Shown: piece after piece, positions 62,501 through 64,000 of the stretch | Layout of the letters: each line of letters starts with the position of its first letter | How positions within the stretch are numbered: position 1 is the stretch's first letter | Source of the DNA: Trematomus loennbergii | Taxonomy: Eukaryota; Chordata; Actinopteri; Perciformes; Nototheniidae | Assembly: GCA_012861695.1 (NCBI GenBank) | Contig: JAAOOA010000100.1 | Location: 684,144-748,143 of the forward strand | Length of the DNA: 64,000 bases | Direction of reading: 5' to 3' | The notes under the pieces: generated by a model | Databases searched by the model: none | Told to the model about the DNA's origin: nothing | What the model saw: the letters and a program-made list of their open reading frames with translations, nothing else | Program-made: the position numbers and the translations under genes

Positions 62501-62703
62501 GGTGTTCTCACTTCCGAACGAGGTGGGTTTGCTGGCCCCGAAGGCATTGCTCGGCTGAGAGAAGAGTCCTCCGGTGGTTCCCGTGCCGGTGTTTCCGAAC
62601 AGGCTCGTGGCGGTGCCGCCGGCGGCCGCTGCTCCGAACCCAAAACCTGTGGCAGCGGAGGAAGCTGGAGGCTGGCTGAAGGTGCTAGCTCCAAAAAGAC
62701 CAC
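38474..62703 (-). CDS. nup98: nup98 (Nup98-Nup96 nucleoporin precursor), 5' end outside window; reading frame broken in places
   Basis: Nup98 and Nup96 are nuclear pore scaffold and FG-barrier proteins made as one precursor that cleaves itself. I placed 31 coding exons (separate entries), together about 5.2 kb, in the order known for vertebrate NUP98: FG/GLFG repeats, the GLEBS segment that binds Rae1, more GLFG repeats, the autoproteolytic domain, then the alpha-helical Nup96 part ending LQQLVLSQ and a TGA at 38,474-38,476. Exon phases agree along the gene, which exposes six frame-breaking indels: exons at 61.7, 46.8, 46.5, 46.1, 41.4 and 39.9 kb. One acceptor lacks AG (40.02 kb) and some coding sequence after 45,978 is missing. 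The first one or two exons, which in vertebrates start MFNKSFG, were not found before the window end. The identity is certain. Whether this copy is functional is not: homopolymer assembly errors or pseudogene decay would both fit. Confidence 0.96.
38660..39110 (+). repeat. LINE/SINE-type fragment in nup98 intron
   Basis: Starts TTATTTATATAGCACCTTTC and includes GTCTTCAGCCTGGATTTAAA, motifs common to fish L2-type elements. It ends with a GATTAGCTCGG inverted pair at 39,065-39,105. Confidence 0.5.
39498..39609 (-). CDS. nup98: nup98 exon: penultimate coding exon
   Basis: It reads [20 protein letters not shown], then [17 protein letters not shown]. Human has [17 protein letters not shown] and KDRLAQSD. 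Acceptor TTTCAG, donor GTACGAG. Confidence 0.95.
39866..40019 (-). CDS. nup98: nup98 exon: Nup96 part, 1-bp deletion and non-AG acceptor
   Basis: It reads [20 protein letters not shown], then [16 protein letters not shown]7 run (plus-strand C7 at 39,916-39,922) is one base short; beyond it the frame is [17 protein letters not shown]. The phase requires the exon to begin at ACTGC, but the preceding bases are CCCCTG, not AG. The exon is otherwise well conserved. Confidence 0.85.
40412..40653 (-). CDS. nup98: nup98 exon: Nup96 alpha-helical domain
   Basis: It reads [20 protein letters not shown], then [20 protein letters not shown] and [12 protein letters not shown]. Human has LRVPAKWIHEAKAVRAH and NRCHKLIIRHLAS. 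Donor GTAACAG. Confidence 0.96.
40797..41018 (-). CDS. nup98: nup98 exon: Nup96 alpha-helical domain
   Basis: It reads [20 protein letters not shown], then [20 protein letters not shown] and [19 protein letters not shown]. Human has RLSWHLWEVLRALNYTHLSA. Frame and phases intact. Confidence 0.96.
41336..41483 (-). CDS. nup98: nup98 exon: Nup96 part, 1-bp deletion
   Basis: It starts [12 protein letters not shown]; a C5 run (plus-strand G5 near 41,448-41,452) is one base short. The other frame then gives [15 protein letters not shown] and [17 protein letters not shown] (human [16 protein letters not shown]). The glutamate-rich insert is longer than in mammals. Length is one base short by phase. 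Confidence 0.9.
41746..41886 (-). CDS. nup98: nup98 exon: Nup96 alpha-helical domain
   Basis: 47 codons: [20 protein letters not shown], then [20 protein letters not shown] and GYETAFQ. Human has INVCSQLDWKRSLAIHLWY. Phase 0 both ends. Confidence 0.96.
41951..42656 (-). repeat. minisatellite made of nup98 exon end + 5' splice site + (CA)n
   Basis: Twelve units each contain CCCTGCTGTCAGGGAGAGGG, the donor GTGAGAC and a variable (CA)n (minus-strand reading). The unit is the 3' end of the exon at 42,657-42,814 and fills most of the intron. Confidence 0.92.
42657..42814 (-). CDS. nup98: nup98 exon: Nup96 alpha-helical domain
   Basis: It reads [20 protein letters not shown], then [20 protein letters not shown] and [13 protein letters not shown]. 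Human has GDHRLALLLSQFVGSQSVRE. Its last 22 bp plus the GTGAGAC donor form the unit of the satellite that fills the next intron. Confidence 0.95.
43096..43356 (-). CDS. nup98: nup98 exon: Nup96 alpha-helical domain
   Basis: It reads [20 protein letters not shown], then [18 protein letters not shown] and [20 protein letters not shown], matching human VFSYLTGKRISEACSLAQQSG. Frame intact; acceptor TTCAG, donor GTGAGG. Confidence 0.96.
43505..44630 (+). repeat. interspersed repeat with 37-bp satellite, copy 2, in nup98 intron
   Basis: Same repeat with about 14 satellite units at 43,605-44,145. The unit alternates ACATGTTGAAC and ACATTTTGAAC forms, as in copy 1. Confidence 0.65.
44681..44913 (-). 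CDS. nup98: nup98 exon: Nup96 part
   Basis: It reads [18 protein letters not shown], an Asp-rich run, [17 protein letters not shown] and [20 protein letters not shown]. Human has LELKLKHSTVHVDE and AVIHDYADWVKEAS. Acceptor CTGCAG, donor GTGAGTA. It follows the damaged satellite region, so the exon just upstream is missing. Confidence 0.9.
44940..45978 (+). repeat. (TG)n / GGGAGAGAGTGTGTG satellite in nup98
   Basis: About 1 kb of GT-rich satellite with GGGAGAGAGTGTGTG units, abutting the exon at 45,978 without a splice site. Confidence 0.9.
45978..46124 (-). CDS. nup98: nup98 exon: Nup96 part, frameshift and lost 3' end
   Basis: It starts [15 protein letters not shown] (human GKLLMDMALFMGRSF). 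The frame then shifts near 46,071-46,078: the continuing homologous frame reads [20 protein letters not shown] (human GWGPNWTLANSGEQL). It then runs EFSF and into a (CA)n/(TG)n satellite at 45,978 with no GT donor. The conserved stretch that should follow (human FLPNPVAVKPL and beyond) was not found. Confidence 0.82.
46392..46605 (-). CDS. nup98: nup98 exon: Nup96 proline-rich part, frameshift
   Basis: It starts [20 protein letters not shown] (human VGGLLQSKFTSGAFLSP) and ends [20 protein letters not shown], but these two lie in different frames. The shift falls near 46,490-46,495, between SSSF and [13 protein letters not shown]. The length is one base short by phase. Confidence 0.85.
46706..46825 (-). 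CDS. nup98: nup98 exon: Nup96 part, 1-bp deletion
   Basis: It starts IMKASL as in human. One T appears missing from the run near 46,807-46,811; with it the frame continues [19 protein letters not shown] and [13 protein letters not shown], the expected sequence. The 120-bp length is one base short of what the flanking phases need, independent support for the deletion. Confidence 0.88.
46960..47306 (+). repeat. GTGTGTGAGCGA-type microsatellite in nup98 intron
   Basis: Mixed TG, GAGCGA and GTGCGTGCGA units directly downstream (minus sense) of the exon ending at 47,315. Confidence 0.9.
47315..47527 (-). CDS. nup98: nup98 exon: Nup96 amino-terminal acidic region
   Basis: 71 codons, phase 0 to 0: [20 protein letters not shown], then a Glu/Lys-rich stretch, ending [13 protein letters not shown] (human [13 protein letters not shown]). 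The exon is separated from the previous one by a 3.5-kb intron filled with repeats. Confidence 0.93.
47942..48308. mobile_element. TTAA-flanked MITE in nup98 intron
   Basis: The ends AGGTAGGGTGGGTAA and (inverse) AGGTGGGGTAGGTAATT lie between TTAA at 47,938-47,941 and 48,309-48,312. 367 bp, non-coding. Confidence 0.65.
48405..48736 (+). repeat. GTGAGTGAGCGA-type microsatellite
   Basis: Continues after the MITE at 49,305-49,375, showing that the MITE landed inside it. Confidence 0.9.
48737..49304. mobile_element. MITE with 36-bp terminal inverted repeats
   Basis: The termini start ACGGACCGTCTACACAGCAG and, inverted, ACGGACCGTCCACACAGCAG; 35 of 36 positions match. It sits inside a GTGAGCGA-type microsatellite that continues on both sides. 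No transposase frame. Confidence 0.75.
49376..50504. other. nup98 intron, no gene seen
   Basis: AT-rich sequence with a TTTAAGACC-type repeat fragment at 49,820-49,945. No coding potential recognised. Confidence 0.4.
50505..50828 (+). repeat. 63-bp tandem repeat, five units
   Basis: Units of GCTCCTTAAAAGCTGCAGTG followed by GAAGAGGTTTTTCAAAATAA and AAGCACGGCAGATTATGAATG. The period is a multiple of three, so both strands stay open, but no gene is implied. Confidence 0.85.
51001..51141 (-). CDS. nup98: nup98 exon: HF/S autocleavage site and start of Nup96
   Basis: It begins [17 protein letters not shown]. His-Phe-Ser is the known self-cleavage motif: the bond after Phe is broken with Ser as nucleophile, releasing Nup98 and Nup96. 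All three residues are present, so processing would be possible if the protein is made. It ends LLPPAQQQ in phase 0. Confidence 0.96.
51262..51439 (-). CDS. nup98: nup98 exon: autoproteolytic domain, part 3
   Basis: It reads [20 protein letters not shown], then [20 protein letters not shown] and [14 protein letters not shown]. It aligns almost without gaps to human [16 protein letters not shown] and ETGSWVFKV. Confidence 0.97.
51533..51671 (-). CDS. nup98: nup98 exon: autoproteolytic domain, part 2
   Basis: It reads [20 protein letters not shown], then [20 protein letters not shown] and EGEGLNR. It aligns with human YGSIYFEGDVNLTNLNLDD. Frame intact; donor GTGAGAG. Confidence 0.96.
51755..51868 (-). 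CDS. nup98: nup98 exon: autoproteolytic domain, part 1
   Basis: It reads [20 protein letters not shown], then [19 protein letters not shown]. This is the start of the conserved carboxy-terminal Nup98 domain (human [26 protein letters not shown]), which folds as a beta-sandwich, docks Nup98 to the pore and catalyses self-cleavage. Confidence 0.96.
52053..52149 (-). CDS. nup98: nup98 exon: glutamate-rich linker
   Basis: It reads [20 protein letters not shown], then a Glu/Gln-rich run ending PPHPAG; human has ETSFHDESLQDDREE and HMHPAG. Acceptor TTCCAG, donor GTCAGAC. Confidence 0.9.
52268..52448 (-). CDS. nup98: nup98 exon: acidic linker
   Basis: It reads [20 protein letters not shown], then [19 protein letters not shown] and [17 protein letters not shown], matching human VSHFYTNPIAKPIPQTPES and NMRAALRNGLE. 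The acceptor is either CTGTCAG or the CAG three bases further in (NAGNAG type), so the 5' edge is uncertain by 3 bp. Confidence 0.92.
52521..52990. mobile_element. hAT-like MITE in nup98 intron
   Basis: It begins CAGGGTTCATACACTTTTT and ends GACCGTAGGAACCCTG, with partly matching AGAGT flanks. Related TTTTCCATGACC-type repeats occur at 49,820-49,945 and 57,050-57,600. Confidence 0.5.
52985..53125 (+). repeat. AAAATCAGTCAAAATGAG minisatellite
   Basis: About eight degenerate 17-20 bp units in the nup98 intron, right after the hAT-like MITE. Confidence 0.75.
53202..53506 (-). CDS. nup98: nup98 exon: linker before autoproteolytic domain
   Basis: The longest exon seen (305 bp): [20 protein letters not shown], then [34 protein letters not shown] and [17 protein letters not shown]. 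It is almost residue-for-residue the vertebrate sequence, and the frame is intact. Confidence 0.97.
53700..53833 (-). CDS. nup98: nup98 exon: linker after FG region
   Basis: It reads [20 protein letters not shown], then [20 protein letters not shown] and KKEE, matching human ALTDPNASAAQQAVLQQHIN and [20 protein letters not shown]. Donor GTGAGAC. Confidence 0.95.
54140..55335 (-). repeat. interspersed repeat with GTACTTCTAC motifs, copy 3
   Basis: Reverse-oriented copy of 33,645-34,560 and 43,505-44,630. It lacks an expanded 37-bp satellite and carries the nested MITE above. Confidence 0.65.
54499..55105. mobile_element. MITE nested in the 37-bp-satellite repeat
   Basis: The ends GCCGCGTTCACACC and GGTGTGAACGCGGC are perfect inverted repeats. 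It interrupts a repeat (54,140-55,335) that is continuous at 34,199 and 44,210 (reverse orientation, ACGCAATGACTC). Confidence 0.7.
55372..55512 (-). CDS. nup98: nup98 exon: last FG repeats
   Basis: It reads [20 protein letters not shown], then [20 protein letters not shown] and APQQAV. It matches human GGPLGTGAFGAPGFNTT and LGFGAPQAPV. Acceptor GTGCAG, donor GTGAGTG. Confidence 0.92.
55644..55736 (-). CDS. nup98: nup98 exon: FG repeats
   Basis: Short 93-bp exon: [20 protein letters not shown], then [12 protein letters not shown]. It corresponds to the human stretch around SKPAPGTLGTGLGAGFG. Acceptor CTGCAG, donor GTACATC. Confidence 0.9.
55833..55968 (-). CDS. nup98: nup98 exon: FG repeats
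   Basis: It reads [20 protein letters not shown], then [20 protein letters not shown]. This matches human [22 protein letters not shown]. Acceptor TTACAG, donor GTCAGTC; it ends in phase 1. Confidence 0.92.
55977..56210 (+). repeat. GTGACGTTAACA minisatellite
   Basis: About 14 copies of GTGACGTTAACA separated by CACACA or AA; every unit has TGACGT, a half-site for CREB/ATF, and GTTAAC. Confidence 0.85.
56485..56538 (+). repeat. (TG)n microsatellite at a nup98 splice donor
   Basis: On the minus strand the donor GTACAC runs straight into (CA)n. Confidence 0.95.
56539..56679 (-). CDS. nup98: nup98 exon: GLFG repeats
   Basis: The 47 codons read [19 protein letters not shown], then [16 protein letters not shown], ending GFGNVGTQ. 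Phase 0 at both ends. Acceptor CCTCAG; donor GTACAC runs straight into a (CA)n tract at 56,485-56,538. The acceptor region is duplicated 83 bp upstream in the intron. Confidence 0.92.
56800..58342. other. nup98 intron with TTTAAGACC-type repeat
   Basis: 57,050-57,600 is an interspersed repeat (AAGACCTTTTTTAAGACCCT and, at the end, TTTTTAAGACCCCGCGG). I see no exon or RNA gene. Confidence 0.4.
58343..58575 (-). CDS. nup98: nup98 exon: GLFG repeats with polyglutamine tract
   Basis: It reads [15 protein letters not shown], a glutamine-rich tract (about 58,440-58,535, mostly CAG/CAA interrupted by alanines), then [18 protein letters not shown] and [16 protein letters not shown]. The human counterpart has only a few glutamines here (GLFGQQNQQTT). 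The mixed CAG/CAA codons suggest a tolerated, older tract rather than a pure unstable triplet run. Donor GTGAGTG. Confidence 0.92.
59348..59534 (-). CDS. nup98: nup98 exon: end of GLEBS and GLFG repeats
   Basis: It begins [17 protein letters not shown], matching human ELRLEDYQANRKGPQN, then continues with [25 protein letters not shown]. Alanine-rich linkers replace some serine/threonine stretches of the mammalian protein. Acceptor CTGCAG, donor GTAAGAG. Confidence 0.93.
59630..61010 (+). repeat. TACTGTCACGACTCTTCG minisatellite in nup98 intron
   Basis: About 1.4 kb of 17-22 bp units mixing CTCTTCGTACTACTGTCACG, CTGCTCTACTGTCACGA and CTCAACTC forms. Higher-order blocks recur in the 59.7-60.4 kb part; from 60.45 kb the units diverge. 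It fills most of the intron after the GLEBS exon. Confidence 0.9.
61092..61199 (-). CDS. nup98: nup98 exon: GLEBS (Rae1-binding) core
   Basis: The 36 codons read [20 protein letters not shown], then [16 protein letters not shown]. This is nearly identical to the human GLEBS segment, the part of Nup98 that binds the mRNA-export factor Rae1/Gle2. Clean acceptor (CTCCAG) and donor (GTAAC). Confidence 0.95.
61661..61810 (-). CDS. nup98: nup98 exon: FG repeats into GLEBS, with +1 frameshift
   Basis: It reads [15 protein letters not shown], then [17 protein letters not shown] run of nine G (plus-strand C9, about 61,707-61,715) pushes the frame off; eight would restore [15 protein letters not shown], the conserved entry into GLEBS (human GTTIKFN). 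Donor AAC|GTGAGTC. The 150-bp length is one base more than the phases of its neighbours require. Its last bases plus donor are duplicated at 61,543-61,562. Confidence 0.88.
62512..62703 (-). CDS. nup98: nup98 exon: FG repeats (first exon visible)
   Basis: Acceptor GCAG precedes GTGGTC and the donor is GTGAGA after TTCGGAA. The translation starts [16 protein letters not shown] and contains GFGFG, SLFGNTG and TSFG, typical of the amino-terminal FG region. Length 192 bp. It ends with one base of a codon that the next exon completes (GGA A|GC). Confidence 0.9.
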
Positions 62704-63848
62704 CTGCTTTGGGGGGAGAGACACATCAGGGAAGAGCTGTTATTTAGACATCTGGAAGGAAAAGCTGCTATTCAGACGTCTGGAAGAGCTATTCAGACGT
62801 CCGGAAGAGCTACTTGCTATCGAGAGCCACAGTGACGCGTCCTAAAACCCGGAAGTAAACTCCTTCCGGTTCCCTCGACAAAAAAGCAATGCAATTTCTC
62901 CATAGGATTTTGGAAAATAGCTCGAAATCAGGTCTGTGGTTGAGACACATTCAAGAGACGGATCACGTTTTGTTCAGCCGGATAATCTCCACATGTCTAC
63001 TCTACTTTTATCATTTTCTAATCGTAAATCTAATGTCCAGAAGCAAAATGCTAACGTTATGCTATAAAGGAACTACAGCCGAGTACAGCAGCACGACTTC
63101 AACGTCACGCCAACTTGAGATCCATATCAAACATAAAGATTCTAAATCACATGTGTCAAACTCAAGGCCCGGGGGCCAAATCAGGCCCTTGGTGGATTTA
63201 CATTACAATTTAGCTGACGCTTTTATCCAAAGCGACTTACAATTACAGGGACATCTCCCTGGAGTAACTGAAGGCTAAGTGCCTTACTCAAGGGCACACT
63301 AGTGGTGGTGTTGAACTCACAACCTTCCGATCTTCAGCCCACCTCACTATCCATGAGACCACCACTATCACTTTTAATTTCGGCCCGCAGGATAATTTTT
63401 AATTACTATTAGATCTGGCCCGCCGGTATATTGCACGCACACCTTCACTCAATCCTGAGGGTCTCCTCAGCTCAGAGCCTGACCCCAAACATTGATGAAC
63501 TTGCACCCAAGATGAGATGCCAAGTATCTGGCTTGAACTAGCATCACAGAGCAGCACACTGAGTTTACATGTTTCCTTCTGCACTTTCTCTCACGACAAC
63601 AGGGCATGTTTGTTTTTTTCTTTGAGGGAAATAGTTTTTTTGAAGCTGTTGTTGGCCTGTGGAAAAATGTACACATAAGAAATGAAGCTGCAGATAGAGC
63701 CATAAGAAATGAATGCAACTGATTATATTAATGTTTAATGTTGTTTTTATAGGCAATAATTTAAGCTTTGTTAGTTCCAGGTTTAATATGTGCAATAAGT
63801 TCATTTCAATACGTTTTGCAATAAACATTGAACCAGTCCGGCCTTGAC
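62704..63848. other. nup98 upstream intron or duplication junction, repeats only
   Basis: No FG-type exon is visible in either strand. It holds the nested repeats at 63.19 kb and a repeat ending CCAGTCCGGCC at 63,846, immediately before the truncated terminal exon. Confidence 0.5.
63188..63368 (+). mobile_element. short interspersed repeat nested in a GGCCCGGGGGCCAAAT repeat
   Basis: It begins ATTTACATTACAATTTAGCT and includes GACGCTTTTATCCAAAGCGA, a very common fish repeat. It splits an element running AAACTCAAGGCCCGGGGG to CGGCCCGCAGG. Confidence 0.55.
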
Positions 63849-63934
63849 TCAACAAAGCCTTTTTCCCCATGCTACCTTTCACTGTGATGGCGAACATGCA
63901 AGGAAACAAGATCCTGGAAATGAGTAGGATCTGA
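63849..63934 (+). pseudogene. terminal exon of unrecognised tandem gene, truncated copy 4
   Basis: From TCAACAAAGCC onward this matches 34,750-34,900 over about 150 bp with a single C indel. It is open to the stop (NKAFFPMLPFTVMANMQGNK). Its 5' side is cut off at a junction with an unrelated repeat ending CCAGTCCGGCC, so it has no exon start of its own. Confidence 0.6.
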
Positions 63935-64000
63935 CACGTCATTTAGTTTGGGAAACGCTGTTTGCTTTGAGTCATGTTGAGAGGTTTCAATCCTCTCCAA

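Noticed and set aside
62273..62845. 190-codon plus-strand frame
   Set aside because: Antisense of the GC-rich FG exon at 62,512-62,703 plus flanks.

Overview
The window looks like a teleost fish nuclear chromosome. The protein-coding exons are vertebrate, introns are short with GT-AG borders, and the rest is packed with long (CA)n tracts, minisatellites and many short inverted-repeat DNA transposons of types common in fish. No bacterial-style operon, CRISPR array, rRNA or tRNA is visible.

Right half (about 36.3-62.7 kb, minus strand): one gene, nup98 (the Nup98-Nup96 nucleoporin precursor). I could place 31 coding exons by translation and splice phase. They run from an FG-repeat exon at 62,703 through the GLEBS segment (61.1 kb), GLFG-rich exons with a polyglutamine tract (58.4 kb), the autoproteolytic domain with its HF/S cleavage motif (51.0-51.9 kb), and the Nup96 half to the stop codon at 38,474. 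The first one or two exons are not in the window. Six exons carry frame-breaking indels, one acceptor lacks AG, and one stretch of coding sequence is missing where a (TG)n-type satellite lies. Most indels are single bases in homopolymers, so assembly error is likely; a decaying, 5'-truncated duplicate is the alternative.

Left half (1-34.9 kb, plus strand): a tandem array of a gene I do not recognise. Recurrent pieces are a short first coding exon (5.0, 8.9 and 29.7 kb), a 37-codon exon (9.07 and 29.9 kb), a phase-0 pyrin-like (PYD) exon (18.0 kb) and a terminal exon of about 85 codons (1.8, 23.6, 34.6 and, truncated, 63.85 kb). The array sits in segmental duplications: 1-5.8 kb matches 22.0-26.6 kb, and 8.9-10.8 kb matches 29.5-31.1 kb. 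A short stretch near 34.75 kb reappears at 63.85 kb, just upstream of the nup98 5' part. This suggests the whole 29-kb nup98 segment is tandemly duplicated, or that the assembly has joined two copies.

Mobile elements explain much of the rest. There is a four-member family of TTAA-target elements (one inserted cleanly into a LINE tail), a PIF/Harbinger-type MITE with TTA target duplication, a hAT-type MITE with an 8-bp target duplication and its empty site in the paired duplicate, two long-armed fold-back elements, and nested insertions in a recurrent repeat carrying a 37-bp satellite. A distinct theme is tandem duplication across nup98 exon/intron borders. At one intron the exon end plus its 5' splice site is repeated 12 extra times.
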